A DNA stretch of 64,000 nt from Helicoverpa zea (lineage: Eukaryota; Arthropoda; Insecta; Lepidoptera; Noctuidae): positions 3,596,001-3,660,000 of the forward strand of contig NC_061454.1 of assembly GCF_022581195.2 (NCBI RefSeq), in the 5' to 3' direction. Each line of letters starts with the position of its first letter. Positions within the stretch are counted from its first letter, which is position 1. The notes below the pieces were generated by a model. That model was not told where the DNA came from. It saw only the letters and a program-made list of their open reading frames with translations, and made no database searches. A program made the translations under genes and the position numbers. Shown here in pieces: positions 14,801 through 25,112 of this stretch.

Positions 14801-16146
14801 CGCCCGCCATCTTAAATTATGGATTAAGAAAATCGTGCAGAAACAGATGTGCCATAAAACTGGCAGTAGGTAAAATATCAATGAAAACAGACTTCACTTT
14901 GTCATGGTATGTTCTTACTTTCAAGAAAAAATAATTAAATTCGCGAAAATTTGTGATAGCCCTCTTAAGAAAAAAAACATCGTAATTAATATTAAAAACT
15001 CTAAAAATAAGTTCCTGGTTTTAATATATTATATACATGATTTTGTATTCAATTAGATATAAATAAACTTTTTGATATATTACATGATTTTGAATTCACT
15101 TAGATATAAACTTTTTGAGTAATGAAAACTGTAGGCAAAATACGAGCGACACTTCAGCAATTAACATCAATGAGGATGACTACATGTCACAATACGTCAA
15201 CGAGATGTCAACAGATGACATAAGCGGGTAAATTATTTGTATGGATGTTCTTGTCTATCGCTAGAATATATGTCAATGGTTCTATCACGTTCTAATTTCA
15301 AATTCCAATGTATTCCAATATGTTCTAATTTCAAATTCCACAGTTCGCATTATGATATCTATGACGCTATCGGCAGGTCGTTTGAATGAGACGTCAATAC
15401 GCTTCACAATCTGTGGCGGCGCGTAATGGCGGGCCGCACGCGATGCTAACTATTGCGTTACTATTGTTAGCCATGTGTTTATGTAAGTTTTATATGTAGG
15501 AGCCTAGTTTTAGGGAATAGCTTTTTTATAGAAGTGTATTGAAACTACTGAATACCTACTACGTACTACTATGTAAAGAGAAGGGAGGCCTTTCCATTTT
15601 ATTCCAATTACCGCAGTTCCTACTTACTTACCCAACTACTTACTTTCTACGTAGAAACTGAATTAATACGTAAGGGAAATAGGAATAAGTATAAAACCAA
15701 AGTCTGATAAAAAAATATTAACGTGTGTTAATTTTTCACACCATAATAAAAAAAAAATAAAGGAACTTGCGCAGACATAACTACATTTCTAGCCTGAAAT
15801 AACTGTAGGAACGCCGAAATTGTTTTTTTCCATCGCCATTGATCCTTTACCGTACCCAAACACCTTAAAACCATAAAGAATGTTCCATAACTGTCGACAA
15901 AACTTTCTAAGTTATTCAATAGGACACTATTTTCCTTAAACAGCTCACATAACAGTTTTCCTTCAAGTTAAAGCTTACAGTGGTAAGTTAAACGGAAAAC
16001 TGGAAAGCGTTCAAGTTAATTTTATTCGTGTCAGCTCGGTTAGTAAGCTATTAGTTAACTCCAAGTTTAACTCACGCAAAGTTAACTTGTAGTTATTTAC
16101 GTTAGAAAACCGATGATAGCTGCCATTGGAGTTTTTCTATTGCCTG
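11851..16146. other. Non-coding stretch
   Basis: AT-rich. GC-rich patches occur at about 12730-12860 (with a G-run), 14211-14330 and 15350-15450. A short tandem duplication sits at 15024-15117. Short ORFs such as 12939-13206 overlap in two frames and show no recognisable motif. No exon is supported. Confidence 0.4.
15024..15117 (+). repeat. Two-copy tandem duplication (units about 51 and 43 bp)
   Basis: Both units share ATATATTA...ACATGATTTTG, ATTCA.TTAGATATAAA and CTTTTTG. The second unit lacks small blocks present in the first. Confidence 0.7.
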
Positions 16147-16449
16147 TGACCCGCAAACTGTAGATTAAAAAGTCGGCTGACAGTTGTCCTGATGGTAGGC
16201 AATATTTTTTATTAAAGAAAATTTTGATTCCTGTCAAAGTTTTCAATTGATCTGATATCAATTGGTATAAATGCCTGGTGTTTACAATGTGCGAACTACC
16301 ATACATGTTTAATTTTGCACTATAATATGTCCTGCGCAGTTGGCTGATCTCCTAACATAGAACAGCCGCCGTAGCCGATAATCGGATAAGAGGACATCAT
16401 GTTTATGAGCCCAAACAAACTGTCGGCCGACTAAAAGTTTGCAGTGTGC
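16147..16449. mobile_element. Probable MITE with degenerate terminal inverted repeats
   Basis: The left part (CGCAAACTG...AAAAAGTCGGCTGACAGTTG) matches the reverse complement of the right part (CAAACTGTCGGCCGACTAAAA...TTTGCAG) with gaps. The interior carries GCCGATAATCGG. There is no coding capacity, and the ends and target duplication are not clear. Confidence 0.4.
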
Positions 16450-16658
16450 AGTCAACTCTTAGTGTTGACCCAGTTTTTTTTAAGTGGGCTTTAAATTACC
16501 GTAGTTTGGCTGTTTAGTTTTATTTCTTAGTAAAGCACGTTCTCGTAAATAGCGGGATCGTGTATTGAATTTGTTTTGTGTAGAACTTTCATGACCTGAA
16601 AGGCGTTGATTTGTTTAAACGATTTTATTTGTTAAAGTGGGGTATCTTAAAGAAATTC

Positions 16659-16780
16659 TACCTTATTATAAAACGTGGTCTTGAAAAGTACCGGCTTTAG
16701 GCCATTAACTTTGTTTCAGACAGTAAAATTAAACCTAGTTTCACCAGGACTTGTTTGAGACCACATTTTAGAATAAGGTA
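16659..16780. mobile_element. Short hairpin element (122 bp)
   Basis: TACCTTATTATAAAACGTGG at the left pairs with CCACATTTTAGAATAAGGTA at the right with two mismatches, and the arms extend a few bases inward. It is a small MITE or fold-back relic with no coding potential. Confidence 0.55.
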
Positions 16781-17595
16781 AATCGAAATAAATAAAACGC
16801 TGTACATAGTGAATCTTGTTTTATTTTAGTACCATTCCAGGAGCAAATAATACCTAGATTCCTTAATCCCTAGTTACTCACATACATAAAAAAACTATCA
16901 CTATTATATAGCTAGGGTTGATTGGAAACCAAATCAAATTAAATTTCAACTCTTTAAGACAACATTTCAAGACTCTTAAAACCGATTTATCACTTTTGAA
17001 TCGTAGTGCATAAAACCTGAAATCTAACTAGATACGTAAGTAGTGCTAAGAAAATGCGCTCACAATTTCCCCAAGCCAGCTAATTACACAATTTCCAATT
17101 AAAGTTAGAGCGCGTTTCAGACATGTTTGCAAATTAAATTTGTTCAGCTGATTAGCGGTTCATGAAGTTATTTCAGCAGTTTATCGTTCGTTTGCATGCG
17201 CAAGTTTAGCTCGAAAACTAGTGACGACGTAAATGTTTGGATGTGGTACAAGATATGGGATTTCAGATAGGGACATTAAAAAAATATTTTTGTTGGTAAT
17301 TATTTCTACACAATTTGGTTGCAATTTTATTGGTTTCATTTGAAATATTTTGATATGTAAGTATCCATTTTTCACGACATACATATAAAAAAAGAAACAC
17401 AGGAATACTGTCTCAGTAAAGATTATTAAACTTTGGCAATTTTTATACATATTCATTAAAAAAAAAAAACTTGAGTAATCATTTACAGCGAAAAGATGTC
17501 GTTACTGTATCGTCGTCATATTTCCTTTTATTTATTATTTGCATGGGATAACAGTATGTATTTCCCGTCCATTTAATGGATGTTATTATACCTAC
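16781..17595. other. Non-coding AT-rich stretch
   Basis: I see no exon or repeat here. The ORF at 17181-17456 on the minus strand is AT-driven and unrecognised. Confidence 0.4.
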
Positions 17596-18003
17596 TGCTG
17601 GAGGTGCTGGAGACGATTATTAAAAATACCCTGGATAGCATTCCGCACCAATAACTCCATCCTCAAGGAGCTTCGCATTCGTGACAGGTTGTCGTCGATA
17701 GTACAGTTGCGAATTTTGAAGTTCTTTGGGCACATTTCGCGAAATGAGAACTCAATGGAGAGGCTTGTAGTGCAAGGCCGTATAGAAGGCATAAGACTGA
17801 GGGGTCGATCTCCAACCCGCTGGATCGACCTCATTAAAGCTACAACAGAAGCGACTGCGGTACAATGTGTTCGCGATGCCGAAAACCGGCAAAAATGGAG
17901 GGGCATCGTGCGACGTGCAGCGGCCCTAAAGGCTCCCGACGATAGTGCGCCGCAACCCTGCCCATCAACAGCCACGACCATTCTGTCAAGAGTGCCCGAC
18001 TGA
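17596..18003 (+). pseudogene. RTE-type non-LTR retrotransposon, 3' end of reverse transcriptase ORF
   Basis: Reads CWRRLLKIPWIAFRTNNSIL, then RIRDRLSSIVQLRILKFFGH and RGRSPTRWIDLIK, ending in a TGA stop at 18001-18003. This is the familiar C-terminal tail of lepidopteran endonuclease/reverse-transcriptase ORFs, with the W..R.L.IPW, RI...LGH-type and RGRSP.RW motifs. The catalytic reverse transcriptase and endonuclease parts are missing, so it is a 5'-truncated dead copy. The reading frame is still open over about 135 codons, suggesting moderate age. Confidence 0.8.
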
Positions 18004-18510
18004 GAAGAGAGATTATACCTACATATTATTATGAACCTTCCTCTTCAATTACTCTATCTGTTTAAAAACCCGCATGAAAATAGGTTGCATGGTTTTGAAG
18101 ATTTACGCGTACAAAGGGACATAGGGACAGATAAAGCGACTTTGTTTTATACTATGTATGTCGTATGATTCAAATCGCGTACCGTCCACAACTCACACCA
18201 TCATGATTTCCTTATAATTGGTGGGTTAAAGTCGGCCTGTTCTTACAAATTGTTTATTTCGGTGTAACGAGCGGCCGAGGCAACTTCGTCTAATTATGTA
18301 AAGTAGGCAGGTTATATTATGATTGTAACTAGTTAGGTAACCGTGAGAACTGTGAGGTGCTAGGATAATTTGTTTGAGATTGTGTAAACTAGGGACCTTT
18401 TATGACGTTTTAAGTAATGTGAGCGTATGTATGAAATAGATTAGAATGTTGTGTATTTCAGCAGGATGGGATAGGATGGGAAAAGGCTATGCAGATGATG
18501 ATATATACCT
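18004..18510 (+). mobile_element. Probable 3' UTR and tail of the RTE fragment, with a common dispersed segment
   Basis: Follows the truncated ORF. It contains a segment (about 18064-18160, CAAAGGGACATAGGGACAGA and GCGACTTTGTTTTATACTAT) that I recognise as common in lepidopteran repeats. It ends near GGATGGGAAAAGGCTATGCA followed by GATGATGAT, which resembles RTE microsatellite tails. Confidence 0.5.
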
Positions 18511-18570
18511 GCAGAAATAAGTATTCGACTTTTGTATATTATATATGTTCACAGTCCATAACTACCGTTA

Positions 18571-18852
18571 TTATACAGTAGGTAAAGAAGATAGGGTGAA
18601 AAAGTTTGGAATTAACGTTGACCATGCTCCTATTCTATTTGTTCTATATTCTTCGAAGGGATGCCGTGTATTATTTTCATTAGATGGGAAAATAATTCTG
18701 AATCTCCTCCTTTTTGCAAAGGCCCAGAGCATTGGGCCAGTCATTGATATTGTTGTAAAATATTTACTTACGTCCCAGACCTTCATACGAATACTTTTCA
18801 ATATCAATCTAGGACATTTGTATAAAATAAAAATACCCAAAATCGTGCACAT
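18571..18852 (-). CDS. Unrecognised 93-codon ORF
   Basis: Minus-strand ORF overlapped by a longer plus-strand ORF (18545-18892). The minus frame contains HPFEEYRTNRIGAWSTLIPN, weakly like the end of cholinesterase-type domains, but the rest does not support that. A splice-donor-like GTAAGT at about 18762-18767 would interrupt it. It could be transposon sequence or chance. Confidence 0.15.
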   Translation of the reverse strand: MCTILGIFILYKCPRLILKSIRMKVWDVSKYFTTISMTGPMLWAFAKRRRFRIIFPSNENNTRHPFEEYRTNRIGAWSTLIPNFFTLSSLPTV

Positions 18853-19081
18853 ATCATTGATGATTAAAACTTCTAATTACAAAGTCGGTTAAACCGATAT
18901 CTTACTTTTGCAAAAGCTCACTTATAATGAGTTTGCAAAACAGGTTAACTGCATAATTGTGAGCGATTATTATTTTACTTATCTTGGCCATATTTAGAGG
19001 CTAAACTTATGAAGTAACTGTAAGGCTGCGGCTCCACTGAGGCGGGAGCAGAGCTGTGAAAAGAGGCACATGATTCCACTA

Positions 19082-19255
19082 AGGCTGCGGTTCCACTGAG
19101 GCGGAGACGCGCGGAGCGGAGAGACGTGTGGGAATCGACCAATCACATTACATGCAAAAGACGAGATGTGGATTTCATGTAATATGATTGATTGGTCGAT
19201 CCCCACACGTCTCCTCGCAGCTCCGCTCGTCTCCGCCTCAGTGGAACCGCAGCCC
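19082..19255. mobile_element. Nested fold-back MITE (174 bp), TA target duplication
   Basis: AGGCTGCGGTTCCACTGAGG at the left faces CCTCAGTGGAACCGCAGCC at the right, with TA at 19080-19081 and 19256-19257. The arms continue through GGCGGAGACG and GACGTGTGGG..TCGACCAATCA, giving an almost full-length hairpin. It is the smallest intact unit of this cluster. Confidence 0.7.
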
Positions 19256-19500
19256 TAGGCGGAGATGAGCGGAGCGCTTAATTATTTCCATCGGCATTGA
19301 AGCGGAGCGCAGACGAGATGTGGATTTCATGTAATGTGATTGGTCGATCCCCACATGTCTCCTCTCCGCTCCGCTCGTCTCCGCTTGACTGTTTCCATTG
19401 AAGCGGAGCGGCGACGAGATGTGGATTTCATGGAATGTGTTAGGTCGATCCCCACACGTCTCCTCTCCGCTCCGCTCGTCTCCGCCTCAGTGGAGCCGTA

Positions 19501-19910
19501 GGCCGCGTTTCCACTGACGCGGAGCTAGGCGGAGAGGAGCGGAGAAGAGCGGTGAAAAGTGGTCAGTATTTCCACTGAAGCGGAGCTGGGCGGAGAGGGG
19601 CGGAGAGGAGCGATAAAGATTTTGAATGCACCTAGTGACGTAACGAAGACAACTAACACACTGCACGCGAGTCACGCACCGCCCCGCTCCGCACCGCTCC
19701 GTACCGCCCCGCTGTCCTCCGCTCTGCACCCCAATGCTCGCTGTCCTCCGCATTGCACCGCCTCGATGTATGAATATTCGCTCAGCTCTGCTCCATCCCG
19801 CTCGTACTGTTTCCATTGAAGCGGAGCGGAGATTTCAAGCATAGTCATTGGTCAATTTGTGCACCGCTAAGCTCCTCTCCGCCCAGCTCCGCGTCAGTGG
19901 AAACGCGGCC
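19501..19910. mobile_element. Inner fold-back unit with GGCCGCGTTTCCACTG ends
   Basis: Starts GGCCGCGTTTCCACTGACGC and ends with its exact inverse, GCGTCAGTGGAAACGCGGCC. Between the ends are runs of CGGAG/CTCCG, including GCACCGCCCCGCTCCGCACC. It forms the right third of the outer element and suggests insertion of one family member into another. Confidence 0.65.
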
Positions 19911-20189
19911 GTAGCCTTAGGTAATCTGGCTAAACGTTGATGTTAATAATTATCCTTATCTACAAAGTGTTGCGTTAATATTTAGTTTAACAGCGGGTAA
20001 TTGTAGGTTTGCTTGTTTTACTATCGTTGTTACTTGCACTTCTCTTCCTACGTTTAAATGAAAATTGAAAACTTCATTACCTGTCGATAGGCCGTATATA
20101 GTTATTGTCGTATCAAATAACCTCAAATAACTTATTAACCTAATTTTATGGTGAGACTTAATTTTTGATTTCAACCGAGTTGTTTCCTT

Positions 20190-20310
20190 TATTAGGCCTT
20201 TACAAGCACTTTTGATATTTTTTACATTTTATTTGATAATTAAAAAATTGAGTCCTCTGGAGAAGAACGGGCAAGAAACTCCATGGTTACCTACCCTTTT
20301 TAAAGTAGAA
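20190..20310 (+). repeat. Dispersed repeat relic (GGAGAAGAACGGGCAAGAAACTCC family), copy 1
   Basis: TAGGCCTTTACAAGCACTTTTGA followed by TGGAGAAGAACGGGCAAGAA is a common lepidopteran repeat type. A related copy lies at 26980-27085. Diverged, no coding potential. Confidence 0.5.
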
Positions 20311-20704
20311 TTATAATTTTACTACTTACCTATTGCCTATAGGGGCTACCAATGGTTTTCAGGGAGAATAAAAAAGGAAAAGTTTCAGGCTAGCAAAGTC
20401 GCAATTATAGAGTACATTGTACCTCCGAAGCGTGTTTTTACACATGCGAAGACACAACCTTGATTAATAACAAAAAAATATATGTACATCTTGCGAATGA
20501 TATAATTAACGCAGTCATAGTCGAGTCATATTAATATCATAAACATAAAACTAATGACTATGTCTGTCGATCAGGCTGTGCGTTTTAACCTATTTTATGT
20601 GCAGATTTTATAAAATTGATAGTATCTAATAAATATAATTGATAAATAAATTGAGCAAACATTGTATATTCGAAGTGAATTGCGAAATAGCATCAGCTAC
20701 TTAG

Positions 20705-21045
20705 CTATCTGACCTCTAAAACCCGAACATCTCGATACCCCTTGGTAAAACTGGTTGTCAAACTTTTTGGCTGTTCGGTAGGTACATAGCCGTAAGGACT
20801 GCCAAAAACTGATTTTACGACCCGTGCAGCTGTAACTTAATCACGAGCTCTTCAGGAAGTCATTTCTGCTAGTAACATCTATGCTTTTGAATTCCAAACA
20901 ATTTTCCATGAAAACAAACTAAGTGTCATGACAAGATGGTCATCCATCTAACAACCGACCGTGCAAAAAATTGCTTAACCTTACTTATGCTGAATAGATC
21001 AATCCATGCGGCTATTACTTAGCCACGAGGTCCAAGTGACTTCAA
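20705..21045 (-). mobile_element. Old diverged SINE copy
   Basis: Aligns loosely with the intact SINE at 50144-50527: TGACCTC, CCCGAACATCTCGATACCCC, TTGGTAAAACTGGTTGTCA, GTAAGGACTGCCAAAAA. It continues with GACAAGATGGTCATCCATC and GCTTAACCTTACTTATGC, which I associate with a related subfamily. No tRNA-like boxes are recognisable any more. Orientation is inferred from the intact copy. Confidence 0.5.
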
Positions 21046-21179
21046 TACTGTTCAATCCCAATTTTCTAATCAAACTACGCGATTACAAGTAAATGCAACC
21101 CTTCATCAAATAGGTATCTCTAACTTCAAACTCCAACCAATAGTTTATTAGGATCGTGCACTATTTGACAGATGTTAAA

Positions 21180-21400
21180 CCCTCCCGCGCTCGCGCCATT
21201 ATAAAATTACTACAATAAACTCGACCACGCACTCTACAGTGCTGACTTTATAAAGCAATAATCCCCAGCTCCGTAATTACAGCCGTAATATTGATTATTA
21301 CCACTACGATTATTATTACTGTAATATCCATTACTGGGCTTTATAACGGCTACAAAGTATGAGCGTGATTCGATTTAATTAATACATCGTACTTTGTTTA
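21180..21400. promoter_or_regulatory. Candidate conserved regulatory patch
   Basis: CpG-bearing patch with repeated CTTTATAAAGC and GGCTTTATAACGG (caudal/Hox-like TTTATAA) and several GTAATTACAG/TAATATTGATTATTA homeodomain-like motifs. Not coding. Regulatory function is a guess from motif density. Confidence 0.2.
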
Positions 21401-21987
21401 TGCGGGGATTAGGGTAGGTCTTATCTAAATCTTGGTTTTAATGAAAATTGTAAAGTTAAATGTTCTAGCTTTCTAGTTTTTGGGCGTGGTTTTAAGGACT
21501 TCGAATAAAAGTACTTAGGTATTTTATAGATTGAAGGTCACGGGTGTAAAAGTTTATCGGATTTGGTACGTACTTGATAAGATTAATTCATATCAATGTT
21601 GAAGTCAAAATTAGCGTATGGGCAGTATGGAAATGTAGGTATCAAAATATTCTGATTACATGCGACAGTCGCCCGTTTCCCAATTGTAACTTTATTTTAT
21701 CTTACCTAAGTGCAAAATTTTTTTTGTTTTCTAATTAGTTATTTAAACAGGTGGCAATAATGTAAGTACCTAAGTAAACAAGTGTAGATATATTTCAATA
21801 CCTGCGATTTCACCCGAGTGACGAAGGAACTAGTTTTCGTGTACGGGCGGTTTTATTCGGAAAATTCGCTAGTGTATAAGCGTTGTTATATTCGGAATCC
21901 GCACTTTATATTGTTTTTTTTTTTATCAGTTAATAACAGCTTTTGGGTAAAAAATAACTAATCTTTAATTTCGCGTAGCGAGACATC

Positions 21988-22061
21988 GGCGCCGTGGCTT
22001 AGTTGGTTAAAGCGCCTGTCTAGTAAACAGGAGATCGCGAGTTCGAATCTCGCCGGGGCCT
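21988..22061 (+). tRNA. tRNA-Thr: tRNA-Thr (anticodon AGT)
   Basis: 74 nt: acceptor GGCGCCG with CGGGGCC (one G-G mismatch at pair 4), D-arm TGGCTTAGTTGGTTAAAGCGC (A box), anticodon stem CCTGT/ACAGG with loop CTAGTAA giving AGT, T-arm GCGAG TTCGAAT CTCGC (B box), discriminator T. No intron; CCA is not encoded, as in eukaryotes. Nearly identical to insect tRNA-Thr-AGT as I recall it. Transcribed by RNA polymerase III from its own A and B boxes. No neighbouring tRNA was seen, so it stands alone. Confidence 0.95.
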
Positions 22062-22078
22062 TTGGTGGAAGTAATATA

Positions 22079-22083
22079 TTTTT
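22079..22083 (+). terminator. Pol III T-run terminator of tRNA-Thr
   Basis: Run of five T starting 17 bp after the tRNA 3' end, the expected signal for RNA polymerase III. Confidence 0.75.
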
Positions 22084-24697
22084 GCGAAAGAAATGTTATT
22101 TTCTAACAATTTTAATTATTTGTTAGCACATATTTATTTTATAAAAGAGAATAAGTCTTGTATAAGAAACGTTCTCAGTAAAAGTTATGATTCCTGCATG
22201 ATAGGTATTTTGTACGTTATTTTGGTTGCTTATGTCAATAAGCAAATACAGTTTAATTACAGCCAGTTACGAAATACCTAAAAGTAGTAAAAAGCCCTAC
22301 CTACATAAAAAAAACTATTTTCACTCACATTTAGCAAACATTTGTAGGTATAATTTTCCTTTACCGACCAGCTATTAAAACAATTTAATTAACCAACTAA
22401 TATAATTACGGCGTTAAATCCAAAAACAATACAAGATTCTTTTTATGATCTAGAAAATTTCAAAACTGCACGTCACGCGCCGTCGGCGGGAACAAACAAA
22501 CTCGTAAACGGTAACAATAAAGCCTCCTTTTGAATTACGACACACAATTTTACTGTGGCAACACAGCCTATCAAATTCTCTTTGGTCGTAAGAGATCCCC
22601 ATTCACAGTGGGACACAGTGTTCAATCGAAAGGCTAGCTGAAAAACGTCAATACCCTATAACAATAACAAGCGTAATCAAAATAATAAATGGCGGCCCAG
22701 GGCGGATCGCTTTTTGTGTCCAATTATTTTTATTGGTGTTCAGTTAATTACATTCTTTGGCGAGGGCCTGCGCGCGCAACTTACGCGAGTTTAACTTTTT
22801 ACCCTGTGATCGGTAGAAATTTGTTGGTTTTGCCTACATCTTCATGAGCATAAAATTTTCATGAGCATCGTAAATGCTCTTGTCGGTTAAGAATTTAAGT
22901 TCAGTTATTAAAACAATCGGTATGCAAGTAAGAATATTTTACGACTTCTCAGATTATGGTAATGAAACTTAACTTAGTATTTGTTTGTTTACTATATGCT
23001 TTTTTAATTGGTAAAAGATGGGACTATTTTAAGCTTTGTGCAAAGCCTTTTGAGACTGAATAAACATAGAATACTTACCTTCTTCGTTAACTGTTTAAAG
23101 TCTAATTATTCTTCAAAATTTCTCAATATCCCTTAGGTTTTATTATTGTAACTCTTAAGATTTTTTTCATTATACTTATTTACTTAGTTGAAGTGCTTGA
23201 TCTTAAAGTAGGTACCTTATTTTTCCGCAACGTGAAATTTTCTTCAATCCTATGTAACGAGAGAAAACACAGAGATTTATGAACAAAAAAAAACAAGAAT
23301 CAACCATCATTACAGTGCAGTTACTTAATTATTTATAACTGTCCATATTTGCGCGTCCCGTCGCCTTTATGCGCCCGCGTCGTTTTTGTCGCTCGATCAC
23401 CCTTTATTGATTAAGCTATTTGGCGGACCGCGAAATTTTAATAGCCCGACTCTGTTTAAATACTTACGTGTCAATGTTTAATGTTTCAGTTTTAATTTGA
23501 TGATTTTAAAGAACGGTTTAATTGGGAGCTGAGATGGTGGGAAATATTTGGAAAGCGATTATTAAAAAAATAATACTTATTTAGCGATAGCTTGCCTCAA
23601 GAAAGTTAATTGCAAGAAGTTGTTTTAAAATGTTTAAATACCTACTTGTGGGTAATTTTGGTCACAATATTTTATTGGAAGGATTTTTTTATTATTTCAA
23701 TGACCAGATGATTATTGGTACTTAGGTGATGTTACTTGTTAATTGTTTTTACGTGTCGTCGTGATCAAATCTTCAACGTCATCAAATCATGTCAGCTGCT
23801 GTGGCACTGCACCTAATCTTCTTAGTCGACATACACTAAGTTCCTAAGACTAAATATATTATTTAAGTACGTCACTTAATAAAATATCGATCATTAGTAC
23901 CACCACTCTTTTAAAGGTACTTATAGCTAACATCAATGGTATAACTCACCTTAAAAATGTACTAAAGCTCACACAACTATAAATTGGAAACAGCCAAACC
24001 AATCGTTTTATGACTCGTTTCCTACTAACTTTTATTAAGTCATGGCGCCAATCATTGGTAATATTATTATAGCTAATAACAACGGTGAAATCAGTGGTGT
24101 AGTCATTTAAAGAAACTATTCAAGCATGACATATGTACGGCAAATCGTTCAACTGTGAATGACTTCAAAAGCAATGTGCTAATGATTTATTTTTCCATTA
24201 ATCAGGTAACGTATTGTTTTTGCTCTTAGTTTTATTGCTGAAGACTCAGTTAACATGTTTTTATGTGTTTTCATTTGATTAGAATGATGTTGTTAATTAA
24301 TGCTTTGCATTCCACGGTTAATCAATTGGTTTGTTGTTTTAACGTCACTATGTCTGTATAGCATGTTCTTATAAAAAGAAGCTAGTGTTTGCATACAGGT
24401 AAGTAGTAGTGTTGTGGCCGCACAGAATAAGGATTAAAAAGTTACCGTCTGTAAGCTAAGCGAGTCGTTTCTAGTGTATATGATGCAAGAATATGTCGCA
24501 TATAGTCCTACCTAATAGGTGACAAAAATCAACTCCTTGAATTGTATACCGATCCGACCCTCAAATAGAAGCCACTTGATATAACATTTTGGTACATGAC
24601 TTTGATTAGAACGAACACAATCCAACCCAAATACGCGCTTAGAACGGACAAGCAACTTAACCAAACTACAAGCTTTTTTACGAGCCAGATGGACATC
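22084..24697. other. Non-coding stretch
   Basis: AT-rich. CpG-bearing patches at about 22465-22520, 22680-22800 and 23330-23460 could be regulatory. No exon or clear repeat is seen. Confidence 0.4.
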
Positions 24698-24699
24698 TA

Positions 24700-25112
24700 T
24701 AGTCTGTTTTTTAATCTCGTAGACTAAATTGACACTTGCAAAATGTCAAACTTCCAAATAATTTTGCTAGCTCTGTGGTGCAGTGTTGTACTTACGATAC
24801 CGGTACGTTGAATCGTAACTTTTTACAATAAGTCATCCTGAAATAATGGGCTTATCCTTGATGATTACGCATGGCTTTGCGTGGTCAGATATCCCTGGCA
24901 GTTTGTAGCACGTCGTACAGCCATGTGTACGTACGTGAATTTTAAATATAAAACTTTGAATGAATATTAAATTCGTCTATTATAGATAAAAAGTTACGAT
25001 TCAACGAACCGGTATCGTAAGTACAACACTGCACCACAGAGCTAGCAAAATTATTAGAAAGTTTGACATTTTGCAAGTGTCAATTTAGTCTACGAGATTA
25101 AAAAACAGACTA
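24700..25112. mobile_element. MITE with 126-bp terminal inverted repeats (413 bp)
   Basis: Left arm 24700-24825 starts TAGTCTGTTTTTTAATCTCG; right arm 24987-25112 is its inverse with only a few mismatches. TA dinucleotides flank both ends (24698-24699 and 25113-25114), as for Tc1/mariner-type elements. About 160 bp of unique spacer lies between. No coding capacity, so it would depend on a transposase elsewhere. The high arm identity implies a young insertion. Confidence 0.85.

Larger units (their letters stand above)
19023..19917. mobile_element. Outer fold-back element with CGGAGC-rich arms, TA target duplication
   Basis: Begins TA/AGGCTGCGGCTCCACTGAGG and ends in its near inverse, ...CAGTGGAAACGCGGCCGTAGCCT/TA, with TA on both sides (19021-19022 and 19918-19919). 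The interior is packed with inverted copies of GGAGCGGAG, GACGAGATGTGGATTTCATG and GGTCGATCCCCACACGTCTC. It is strongly GC-rich against AT-rich flanks. ORFs inside are repeat artefacts. Smaller elements are nested within it. Confidence 0.65.

Noticed and set aside
17592..17981. 129-codon minus-strand ORF
   Set aside because: Antisense shadow of the RTE reverse transcriptase tail.
19487..19819. Overlapping ORFs of 109 and 86 codons
   Set aside because: Made of CGGAG/CTCCG repeats within fold-back elements; Arg/Ser/Pro/Ala-rich artefacts.
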